A DNA stretch of 19,640 nucleotides, from NCBI GenBank assembly GCA_020724945.1, contig DYFX01000012.1:1-19640 (forward strand), in the 5' to 3' direction. The translations under genes and the position numbers were made by a program. This DNA is from Candidatus Paceibacter sp. (GTDB taxonomy: Bacteria > Patescibacteriota > Patescibacteriia > SG8-24 > DYFX01). This document shows, in pieces, positions 13,699-19,640 of this stretch. Numbering within the stretch: position 1 is the stretch's first letter; every line of letters begins with the position of its first letter. The notes below the pieces were generated by a model that did not search any database, was not told the DNA's origin, and saw nothing but the letters and a program-made list of their open reading frames with translations.

Positions 13699-15336
13699 AT
13701 GCAGAACGAGCCGTCCGCAAGCGCCCCGGATCCGAAGGTCCGGCGCGTCCGCTACATCTTCAGCGACTTCCATCTCGGGCAGGGACGCCGCCCTGACGGC
13801 GCCTGGCACCCGATGGAGGATTTCCGCAGCGACGCGGAGTTCGCGCGGATGCTCCGCCACATCGACGAGCGCCACGCGAGCGATGTCGTCGTCGAGCTGC
13901 ACGGCAACGGCGATGTCTTCGATTTCATGGCGACGCCGTTCAAGGGCAAGTACTGGGCGGTGCCGACGCTCGACGCCGCGCTGGAGGAGATCGCCGCGAT
14001 CGCCGCCGGCCATCCGGAGTTCTTCGGCGCCCTGCGCGAGTTCCTCGCGGCGCGTCCGAACGCGGAAGCCGTCTTCACGATCGGCAACCATGACCAGGAC
14101 CTGGCATGGCCCGAAGTGCAGGCGCATATCCGGAAGCTCCTCGTCCCCGAAGGGCAGGAGCGTCGCGTGCGCTTCGTCCGCAAGGAACGCATCGGTCCGG
14201 TGGACATCCATCACGGCGACGAGCACGATCCGCTCAACGCGGTCCCGTCCGACGAGGAGATGTTCATCACCGACCACAAGGGCGGCAGCATCCTGCTCAT
14301 CGCCTTCCTGGTCGTCGCGATCACGCACGGCGCGCTCTTGCCCCTCGTCTCGAGTCCGGCGCTGTTCCTGTCGCCGAATGTCCTGCTGCTCGCCTTGGTC
14401 GAGTTCGTCGCGATGCTCGTCATCATCGGCTGGGCCTGGGGCAAGCTCTACTACTCGGACTGGGCGACGGCCTGGCGCGCGCGGCGGAATCTCCGCGACG
14501 GCGCGCCGCCGGAACCGAAGCCGCGGTTCATGAACTACCCCTACACCTATTACATGAACGCCGGACTGGGCATGACGCTCAAGCGGCGCTTCATGCCGGA
14601 TATGGGGCGGCTTCAGGACCACGGCGCCATCTGGATCCTGACGGTCGCGCGTTCGCCCTATTGGGCGCCGATCATCCTCGCGTACCTGCTCGCCGACTGC
14701 CTGTTCCACATGTTCTTCATCGATCAGCTGAGCGTCCGCCGCAAGGCGAACATCAGGACGATCTGGAGGATCCTGCGCAGCACGACCGGGCCGGATGTCA
14801 TCGACGCCCAGCTCGAACGCTACGCCAAGGAACATCCCGACGTGCGGTATGTGGTCTCGGGCCACACGCACCAGCTCGGCGTGAAGAGCATCAATGTCGG
14901 CGACCGCGTGATGCTCAACATGAATCCTGGCACCTGGGTCGAGCAGCGCGACATGATCCTGCCGGAGGTGAAGACGACGAGCGCGTTCCCGCGCGTCGAG
15001 GCGTTCTTCCGCCGGATCCTCCTGTACTGGACGCGCTCGCCGCTGGCCGCCTTCGCGGTGCTCCTCGTCCACGCCTTCGTGGCGGGCCTGCCGGCCGTCG
15101 CGACGGTCCTGGTGGGATGGGAACCCGGGTTCTGGTCCTATCTCATCCCGGTGCTCTCGTTCTTCCTGCTGCTGTGGCGCTACTCGTATACCGAGTACCG
15201 CGACACGCCGTTCGTGAAGCGGACGGTGGTCCAGCTGGACGAATACGATACCGGCGATCTCCAGCTCGCGATCAACGAGTACCTGCCTCCCGCCGAAGGG
15301 GAAGCGGGCAACGGACGGTTCGAGAACGCCTTCTGA
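13699..15336 (+). CDS. Membrane-spanning metallophosphoesterase (LpxH/calcineurin-like)
   Basis: The 545 residues contain all metallophosphoesterase motifs intact: SDFHLG (22-27), GNGDVFDF (69-76), TIGNHDQD (127-134), HHGDEHD (171-177) and SGHTHQLG (387-394), so two-metal hydrolysis of a phosphomonoester or diester is likely. The opening SDFHLG and GDVFDF resemble UDP-2,3-diacylglucosamine hydrolase LpxH and related membrane-associated enzymes. The catalytic domain is split: hydrophobic segments at about 197-219, 225-248 and 321-341 lie between GNHD and GHTH, and two more (447-470, 474-495) follow. This would place the active site close to the membrane, perhaps acting on a lipid phosphate. 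No lipid A genes are visible, so the LpxH reaction itself is not claimed. The ATG at 13699 has GGAG upstream; GTG 13651 abuts the -10 box and is rejected. Confidence 0.83.
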   Translation: MQNEPSASAPDPKVRRVRYIFSDFHLGQGRRPDGAWHPMEDFRSDAEFARMLRHIDERHASDVVVELHGNGDVFDFMATPFKGKYWAVPTLDAALEEIAAIAAGHPEFFGALREFLAARPNAEAVFTIGNHDQDLAWPEVQAHIRKLLVPEGQERRVRFVRKERIGPVDIHHGDEHDPLNAVPSDEEMFITDHKGGSILLIAFLVVAITHGALLPLVSSPALFLSPNVLLLALVEFVAMLVIIGWAWGKLYYSDWATAWRARRNLRDGAPPEPKPRFMNYPYTYYMNAGLGMTLKRRFMPDMGRLQDHGAIWILTVARSPYWAPIILAYLLADCLFHMFFIDQLSVRRKANIRTIWRILRSTTGPDVIDAQLERYAKEHPDVRYVVSGHTHQLGVKSINVGDRVMLNMNPGTWVEQRDMILPEVKTTSAFPRVEAFFRRILLYWTRSPLAAFAVLLVHAFVAGLPAVATVLVGWEPGFWSYLIPVLSFFLLLWRYSYTEYRDTPFVKRTVVQLDEYDTGDLQLAINEYLPPAEGEAGNGRFENAF

Positions 15337-15353
15337 TGCGCCTCGCGCCCCTG

Positions 15354-15379
15354 AACGACGCCCTGCGGCGTCGTTTTTT
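15354..15379 (+). terminator. Terminator after the membrane metallophosphoesterase gene
   Basis: AACGACGCC (15354-15362), loop CTGC and GGCGTCGTT (15367-15375), with a T-run through 15379. Confidence 0.9.
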
Positions 15380-15385
15380 CATCCC

Positions 15386-15414
15386 TTGCCCGAAGGCCGG
15401 TTTTCCTCTAAAGT
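15386..15414 (+). promoter_or_regulatory. Promoter of the translin-like/GT2/murD operon, short leader
   Basis: TTGCCC (15386-15391), a 17-nt spacer and TAAAGT (15409-15414), 9 nt before the ATG at 15424. No ribosome site is seen. Confidence 0.55.
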
Positions 15415-15423
15415 GGCCTCATT

Positions 15424-15990
15424 ATGGCCGCGCACGACCTGCTCAAGGAACTCAAGGAGGCGCACGAGGCGTTCACCGCCGCGCGCCGCGAGATCATCGC
15501 CCTCTCCGCCAAGGCGCAGAACGCGTCGAAGCGGGCCGTCTTCGCCGTCCAGCGCGAGGATGACGCGGCCGCCAAGGCCCTGCTCGCCGAGGCCGAGGAC
15601 GCCATCGACGCCATCCGGACGCGCGTCAAGGAGAACGCGCGCCTCGCGCACGAGGGCTCGTTCCGCGCCGCGCTCGAGGAATATGCCGAGGCCCGTTTCG
15701 TCGCCCAGCTCGTCTGGAAGGGCTCCGTCTCCGCCATCGAGGGCCTCGATGAGGAGACGCAGATCGGCGGGCTGTGCGACGCCGCCGGCGAGGTGGTGCG
15801 CCTCATGGTCCGCGCCGCCACCGACGGGCGCGACAAGGACGCTCGCGCGCTCAAGGAGCGCCTCGATCGCCTGATGGAGGGTCTCGACGCGATGGACTAC
15901 TCCGGCTATCTCCGCACGAAATACGACCAGGCCCGCTCGCACTATCGCCGCGCCGAGGACATCCTCTACGACCTGTCCCTGAAGCGATGA
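15424..15990 (+). CDS. Translin/TRAX-family RNA-binding protein, probably TRAX-like RNase
   Basis: This all-helical 188-residue protein matches the translin superfamily in order. An N-terminal helical region ends in HEGSFRAALEEYAEARF (76-92), GLCDAAGEVVRLMVRAA (116-132) follows, and the C-terminal helix is YLRTKYDQARSHYRRAEDIL (162-181). E86 and E89 in EEYAEA and D119 in LCDAAGE correspond to the catalytic acidic residues known from eukaryotic TRAX (the RNase subunit of C3PO), and they are absent from translin itself. An active RNase is therefore plausible. The family is best known from eukaryotes and archaea. Its last codon overlaps the ATG of the glycosyltransferase gene (ATGA), so it is the first gene of an operon ending in murD. 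The biological target is unknown. Confidence 0.85.
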   Translation: MAAHDLLKELKEAHEAFTAARREIIALSAKAQNASKRAVFAVQREDDAAAKALLAEAEDAIDAIRTRVKENARLAHEGSFRAALEEYAEARFVAQLVWKGSVSAIEGLDEETQIGGLCDAAGEVVRLMVRAATDGRDKDARALKERLDRLMEGLDAMDYSGYLRTKYDQARSHYRRAEDILYDLSLKR

Positions 15991-16643
15991 GCGTCGCCGC
16001 CATCGTGCCGGCGTTCGATGAGGAGAAGACCGTCGCGCGCGTCGTGCGGGTCCTCAAGGCCGCCCGCGGCGTCGACGAGGTCATCGTCGTGAGCGACGGC
16101 TCCTCCGACCGCACCGCCGAGGAGGCCGCCGCCGCGGGCGCGCGCGTCATCCGCTTGCGCGAGAATGTCGGCAAGGGCGGCGCGGTGAAGATGGGCGCCG
16201 CCGCGACCGGCGCGGAGACCCTCTTCCTCTGCGACGCCGACTTCGTCGGCCTCGAGGCCGCGCATGTCGAGCGCATCCTGGCGCCGGTCGTCGAAGGCCG
16301 GCTCCGGATGTGCACCGGGCTCCGCGACCGCGGACCGCTGCTCACGCGGATCATCGCGCATCTGCCGCTCCTCTCGGGGGAGCGAGCGCTGAAACGCGAG
16401 GTCCTCGAAGGCGTGCCGCGCCGCTTCCTGCAGGGCTTCCGCCTCGAGATCGCGCTCAACTGGTACTGCCGCACCAACGGCCTGCCGTACGGATCCGTGC
16501 CGACGCTCGGCGTCGGGCAGATCCGCAAGATGGCGAAGGTCGGCGTCCTCCGCGGGCTCCTCGGGTACGCGAGGATGATCCTCGAGGTCGCCGACGCCAT
16601 GCTCCGCGTCCGTTTCGCGAAAAAAGAATTCATGAAGCGATGA
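15987..16643 (+). CDS. Family 2 glycosyltransferase (GT-A fold)
   Basis: This 218-residue single-domain enzyme has the GT2 opening VAAIVPAFDEEKTVARVVRV (3-22), VIVVSDGSSDRT (32-43), ENVGKGGAVKMG (59-70) and the metal/nucleotide-sugar DxD-type motif DAD (83-85). LSGERALKREVLEGVP (129-144) follows, as in dolichol-phosphate mannosyltransferase or glucosyl-3-phosphoglycerate synthase-like proteins. No membrane helix is obvious, although the C-terminal region (185-210) is amphipathic. It probably transfers a sugar from a nucleotide sugar to a lipid or phosphate acceptor; donor and acceptor are unknown. It overlaps both neighbours by 4 nt (ATGA), so translation is coupled. An upstream extension of the frame overlaps the translin-like gene and is rejected. 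Confidence 0.88.
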   Translation: MSVAAIVPAFDEEKTVARVVRVLKAARGVDEVIVVSDGSSDRTAEEAAAAGARVIRLRENVGKGGAVKMGAAATGAETLFLCDADFVGLEAAHVERILAPVVEGRLRMCTGLRDRGPLLTRIIAHLPLLSGERALKREVLEGVPRRFLQGFRLEIALNWYCRTNGLPYGSVPTLGVGQIRKMAKVGVLRGLLGYARMILEVADAMLRVRFAKKEFMKR

Positions 16644-18061
16644 AGACGACGCCGCAATCCGCGTTCCGAGGTCGCAAGATCACGGTGATGGGCCTGGGCC
16701 TGAACCAGGGCGGTTTAGGCGTCTCCAAGTGGCTCCTGCGCCAGGGCGCGCGTCTCACGATCACGGACCTCAAGAGCCGCGAGGAGCTCGCGCCGTCCAT
16801 CCGCGCGCTCGCCGCCGTGAAGGGGGCGCATCCCGTCCGTTATGTCCTGGGCCGCCACCGCAAGGCGGATTTCCGCCGCGCCGACATGATCATCCAGAAC
16901 CCCGGCGTCCCGCGCGATTCCGCGTTCCTGAAGATCGCGCGCAAAGCGGGAGTCCCGATCGAATCCGACATCTCGATCTTCTTCCGGCTCTGCCCGCATC
17001 CGATCGTCGGCGTCTCGGGCACCAAGGGCAAGACTTCCGTCACGGCGCTGACCGGGGCCATGCTCGAGCGCTCGTTCGGCCGCGTCGTCGTCGCCGGCAA
17101 CATCCGCCGTTCGCCGCTCGACGCGCTCGACGGCCTCATGCGCTCGAAGGAGCCGGTGCCGATCGTCCTCGAACTCTCCTCGTGGCAGCTCGAGAGCCTC
17201 AAGGCCGTCGAGATGAGCCCGGCGATCGCCGTCCTGACCACCGTCCTGCCCGACCACCTCAACCGCTACGACGGCATGAAGGACTACGCGGCGGCCAAGG
17301 AGCTCATCTACGCCTGGCAGCTGCCGATGGGCGTCGCCGTCGTGCCGTACGACAACCCCTGGACGCGCTCCATGGGCGCGCGCGTGCGCGGCGAACGGTT
17401 TTGGGCGAGCATGAAGCCTCTGCCGCAGGAACAGAACGGACTTTTCTATCGCGGGACGAAAGCGGTCGTCCGTTCCCAAGGCATCGAGACGGCGCTCTTC
17501 GACGCGAAGGAGAATCCGCTTCCCGGCGCCCATAACGCGTGGAACGCGCTCCTCGCCGGCGGCGCCGCCTTCTTGCGAGGAGCGAAGCCTTCCGCGATCC
17601 GCTCCGCGCTCCGCGCCTTCAAGGGCGTGCCGCATCGCCTGGAGCGCGTGCGCGAATTCCGGGGCGTCGCCTATTGGAACGACACCGCCGCGACCACGCC
17701 GGAAGCCTCCATCGCCGCGATGGAGACGCTCTTCGTGAAGAGGAAAGGCGTCTTAATCGCCGGCGGCGCCGACAAGGAGCTCCGGTTCGGCGCCTGGGCC
17801 AAGGCCGTGAAGCGGCTCGCCAAGAAGGTCGTGCTCTTCAAGGGCACCGCCACGCCGAAGATGCGCGCGGCGCTCGCGCGCGCCGGCGTGGAGACCGAGG
17901 ATGACGCCGTCACGATGCGCGAAGCCGTCGCGCGCGCGGCCGCCTCCGCGAAACGCGGCGAAGCCGTGCTGCTCTCGCCGGGCTGCGCGTCGTTCGGATT
18001 GTTCGTGAACGAGTTCGACCGCGGCGACCGTTTCCGTTCCGAAGCGAAGAAGCTGCGCTGA
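16640..18061 (+). CDS. murD: UDP-N-acetylmuramoylalanine--D-glutamate ligase
   Basis: The 473-residue cytoplasmic Mur ligase adds D-glutamate to UDP-MurNAc-L-Ala using ATP in peptidoglycan precursor synthesis. The N-terminal Rossmann motif is GLGLNQGGLGVSKWL (18-32). The P-loop is VSGTKGKTSVTAL (125-137), with Lys where most family members have Asn. Other motifs are LELSSWQLESL (177-187), LPDHLNRYDGM (203-213), HNAWNALLAGG (298-308), GVPHRLE (329-335), YWNDTAATTPEAS (345-357), GGADKEL (375-381) and SPGCASFGLFVNEFDRGDRF (446-465). Length and all three domains are complete. It overlaps the GT2 gene by 4 nt. It faces the convergent DUF2914 gene, with a terminator between. Confidence 0.95.
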   Translation: MKTTPQSAFRGRKITVMGLGLNQGGLGVSKWLLRQGARLTITDLKSREELAPSIRALAAVKGAHPVRYVLGRHRKADFRRADMIIQNPGVPRDSAFLKIARKAGVPIESDISIFFRLCPHPIVGVSGTKGKTSVTALTGAMLERSFGRVVVAGNIRRSPLDALDGLMRSKEPVPIVLELSSWQLESLKAVEMSPAIAVLTTVLPDHLNRYDGMKDYAAAKELIYAWQLPMGVAVVPYDNPWTRSMGARVRGERFWASMKPLPQEQNGLFYRGTKAVVRSQGIETALFDAKENPLPGAHNAWNALLAGGAAFLRGAKPSAIRSALRAFKGVPHRLERVREFRGVAYWNDTAATTPEASIAAMETLFVKRKGVLIAGGADKELRFGAWAKAVKRLAKKVVLFKGTATPKMRAALARAGVETEDDAVTMREAVARAAASAKRGEAVLLSPGCASFGLFVNEFDRGDRFRSEAKKLR

Positions 18062-18071
18062 TGCGACGACG

Positions 18072-18096
18072 AAAAAGCCCCGGATCTCCGGGGCTT
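18072..18096 (-). terminator. Terminator between murD and the DUF2914 gene
   Basis: A 10-bp stem: AAGCCCCGGA (18075-18084) and TCCGGGGCTT (18087-18096) around TC. On the minus strand it ends in a T-run (18076-18072), so it mainly serves the minus-strand gene, whose stop touches the stem. For murD the tail is only TTCATT, so termination would be weaker. Confidence 0.85.
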
Positions 18097-19106
18097 CATT
18101 CGAGCATCGTGAAATGGATCCGTCCGAGCTCCTGGCCGCGCTCGGTCTCGACGATCACGCGCCACCGGCCGGTCTCCGTGATGGTCCGATAGGAATAGCC
18201 GCGGTAGCCGTCCTGCCGTCCGCCGCGCGTCTCGTAGGTCGATCGTCCGGCGCCTTCCCAACGGCCTTCCGCCTCGTCGTACCGTTCCCAGACATGGACG
18301 ATCGTCGTGGAAAGTTCCGTAGGCGCGTAGATCGCCGTGAAGGCGAAGATGCGTCCGTCGCCGCCCCGCTCCAGCCGGAGCGTCTGGCCTGGCCAGAGGC
18401 GGGATAGGGGGCCTTCGGGCTCCGCCTCCAGGATGTACGCGCCGTCGCGCACGGCCACATCGTGGTACGCACCGGCGTCGCGGATCGACAGCGGGATGGG
18501 AGGGATGATGTTCAGGAAATACAGGATCGCGAACGCCGCGTATGTGCCGGCGGCGACGAGGCGGAACCTGCCCGCGAGGGGGCGGCGCGCCGCGTCGGTA
18601 CGCGTCACGATCTCGACCAGGAGCAGCGAGACGGCGGTCGCGACCGCGCCGCCGAGCAGGAACACCCAGGCGCTGAGCGACTCCAGCATGAACGGGAACA
18701 GGAGGGTGCAGTACGAGAAGAGCGCGAAGGCGAACACGCCGAACTGGACCGATGGTCGGAGGAAGACGCGGCGGAAGGCTTCGTTGAAGGCCATGAGCGC
18801 CACCACGATCAGCATCACCGGCCAGCTCGCGGCCACGGCCCCGCCGAACCAATAGAACAGGAGCGCCGAGCTGAGCAACGCGCCGAACGCGAACTGCATC
18901 ACCATCGGCACGGCCTTGCGCAGGGCGCCAGGCCCGCGCTCACCGAGAGCCACGCCGGCGGCGGCCGCGAACGCGTATCCGCCGAGGAGCGCGAAGGTCG
19001 TCTCCGCACGGAGCGTCCGGAAGGTGAGGACATCGACGAAAAACCCGCCGCCGAGCAGGGCGGAGGGGATCAGGTGGCGATAGCGATCGAGCATCGGCGA
19101 CGGCAT
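18096..19106 (-). CDS. Multi-pass membrane protein with C-terminal DUF2914 domain
   Basis: This 336-residue protein has about seven hydrophobic segments (roughly 11-29, 37-55, 66-88, 93-107, 120-138, 143-166 and 181-201). A C-terminal extracytoplasmic DUF2914 domain (about 250-334) follows: IFAFTAIYAP, IVHVWERYDEAEGRWEG, GYSYRTITETGRWRVIVETE and a final RIHFTMLE. The last two pieces, with G-x-W-R-V-x-V followed by G-x-x-L-G-x-x-x-F, are typical of DUF2914. Function is unknown. The frame starts at a TTG (19157) that is the -35 box itself, so the ATG at 19106, 22 nt after the -10 box, is chosen; ATG 19094 is an alternative. It diverges from the MurE-like gene. Confidence 0.8.
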   Translation of the reverse strand: MPSPMLDRYRHLIPSALLGGGFFVDVLTFRTLRAETTFALLGGYAFAAAAGVALGERGPGALRKAVPMVMQFAFGALLSSALLFYWFGGAVAASWPVMLIVVALMAFNEAFRRVFLRPSVQFGVFAFALFSYCTLLFPFMLESLSAWVFLLGGAVATAVSLLLVEIVTRTDAARRPLAGRFRLVAAGTYAAFAILYFLNIIPPIPLSIRDAGAYHDVAVRDGAYILEAEPEGPLSRLWPGQTLRLERGGDGRIFAFTAIYAPTELSTTIVHVWERYDEAEGRWEGAGRSTYETRGGRQDGYRGYSYRTITETGRWRVIVETERGQELGRIHFTMLE

Positions 19107-19128
19107 CTTCGGCGGTTTCAGGTCCGCG

Positions 19129-19157
19129 AATCTACCATGGACGGAGGCGTGCGTCAA
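19129..19157 (-). promoter_or_regulatory. Promoter of the DUF2914 gene
   Basis: On the minus strand TTGACG (19157-19152), a 17-nt spacer and TAGATT (19134-19129). It overlaps the oppositely directed promoter at 19138-19166. Confidence 0.6.
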
Positions 19158-19166
19158 GGATATGCT
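19138..19166 (+). promoter_or_regulatory. Promoter of the MurE-like gene, short leader
   Basis: TGGACG (19138-19143), a 17-nt spacer and TATGCT (19161-19166), 10 nt before the ATG at 19177. No ribosome site is present. Confidence 0.5.
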
Positions 19167-19176
19167 ATCCGCACCT

Positions 19177-19640
19177 ATGCTTTCTTCGCTGAAAAAGTTC
19201 GCCCCGAAGCCCGTCCTCCAGGCCTACCATTGGGCGCTTTCGCATCTGGCGGCCGCCTGGTACGCCTGGCCGTCCAAGCGGATGGTCGTGATCGGCGTGA
19301 CCGGCACCAACGGCAAGACGACCGTCGTGAACCTCATCGCCCGCATCCTGGAGGAAGCGGGGGAGAAGGTCGGCCTCACCTCGACCGTGAACTTCCGCGT
19401 CGCGGGCGAGGATGTCCTCAACGACATGAAGATGACGATGCCGGGCCGCTTCTTCCTCCAGAAGATGCTGCATCGCATGGCCGAGGCCGGCTGCCGCTTC
19501 GCCGTCATCGAGACATCGTCGCAGGGTCTCGAGCAGTTCCGGCACCTCGGCGTCGAATACGATGTCGCGGTCTTCACGAACCTCACGCCCGAGCATATCG
19601 AGGCGCACGGCGGATTCGAGAACTACAAGAAAGCGAAGCT
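19177..19640 (+). CDS. MurE-like Mur ligase, N-terminal part (runs off window end)
   Basis: The first 154 codons are visible. After about 35 residues with a hydrophobic, aromatic-rich helix (YHWALSHLAAAWYAW) comes the Mur ligase ATP-binding core: VIGVTGTNGKTTVVNLIARI (38-57) with P-loop G43-T49, then VIETSSQGLEQFRHLG (110-125) and VAVFTNLTPEHIEAHGGF (130-147). These match MurE (tripeptide-forming ligase) best. The P-loop lies near residue 43, while in E. coli MurE about 100 residues holding the UDP-substrate domain precede it, so that domain is absent or replaced by the hydrophobic helix. It could be MurE proper in a reduced form or another Mur-ligase-family enzyme; the missing C-terminal half would decide. 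Confidence 0.85.
   Translation, partial: MLSSLKKFAPKPVLQAYHWALSHLAAAWYAWPSKRMVVIGVTGTNGKTTVVNLIARILEEAGEKVGLTSTVNFRVAGEDVLNDMKMTMPGRFFLQKMLHRMAEAGCRFAVIETSSQGLEQFRHLGVEYDVAVFTNLTPEHIEAHGGFENYKKAK

Noticed and set aside
13597..15072. 491-codon open frame on the minus strand
   Set aside because: It opposes the membrane metallophosphoesterase with intact motifs; the translation is shadow-like.
19107..19157. TTG start for the DUF2914 protein
   Set aside because: The TTG is part of the -35 box TTGACG, upstream of the transcription start.
1..19640. CRISPR arrays, insertion sequences or prophage genes
   Set aside because: No regularly spaced repeats, transposase motifs or phage structural genes were seen on either strand.

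Overview
The window is about two-thirds G+C by eye. It uses the standard bacterial code, with TGA ending most genes, and carries 18 protein genes (two cut by the window edges) plus one tRNA. I infer a Patescibacteria/CPR-type bacterium, probably Parcubacteria-like. The reasons are the short Mur ligases, the translin/TRAX-like protein, the DUF3048, DUF2914 and DUF5658-like membrane proteins, the compact genes, and promoters that often sit only 6-10 nt from the start codon. This placement rests on protein style, not on a marker tree.

Layout. 1-881: a partial DHH-type phosphoesterase (-) diverges from a CYTH triphosphate-tunnel protein (+). 882-3261: an intergenic stretch holding a perfect DnaA box, a promoter and a possible 24-codon leader ORF leads into a 708-residue protein that looks like two metallophosphoesterase domains joined by a winged helix. 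3269-6414: an anchored DUF4382-like protein (-), metK (+), an anchored C39-like peptidase (+) and a DUF5658-like membrane protein (-). 6480-7917: a small acidic protein, tRNA-Lys(UUU) with a hairpin-rich leader, and two orphan genes. 7988-12526: an alpha-glucan block of GH13 enzyme, GT5 glycogen synthase and short GT35 phosphorylase. 12531-15379: DUF3048 protein (-) diverging from a membrane-spanning metallophosphoesterase (+). 15386-19640: an overlapping operon of translin/TRAX-like protein, GT2 glycosyltransferase and MurD, then a DUF2914 membrane protein (-) diverging from a MurE-like ligase cut by the window end.

How it fits together. The GH13, GT5 and GT35 genes could build and break down a storage glucan, although no ADP-glucose pyrophosphorylase or typical branching enzyme is present here. 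MurD, the MurE-like ligase and the GT2 enzyme point to cell-envelope synthesis. MetK supplies S-adenosylmethionine. Several exported or membrane proteins carry proline-rich linkers.

Most striking signals: (1) the palindrome ACGT occurs only twice in 19.6 kb by my read-through, and Asp/Asn/His/Tyr codons before GTN are almost always written NAT; (2) many genes have a -10 box 6-10 nt before the start, suggesting leaderless or near-leaderless mRNAs, and divergent promoters overlap; (3) the two-domain metallophosphoesterase has an apparently inactivated first domain and a DnaA box beside its promoter; (4) a TRAX-like RNase candidate is translationally coupled to envelope genes. No CRISPR array, insertion sequence or prophage gene was seen.
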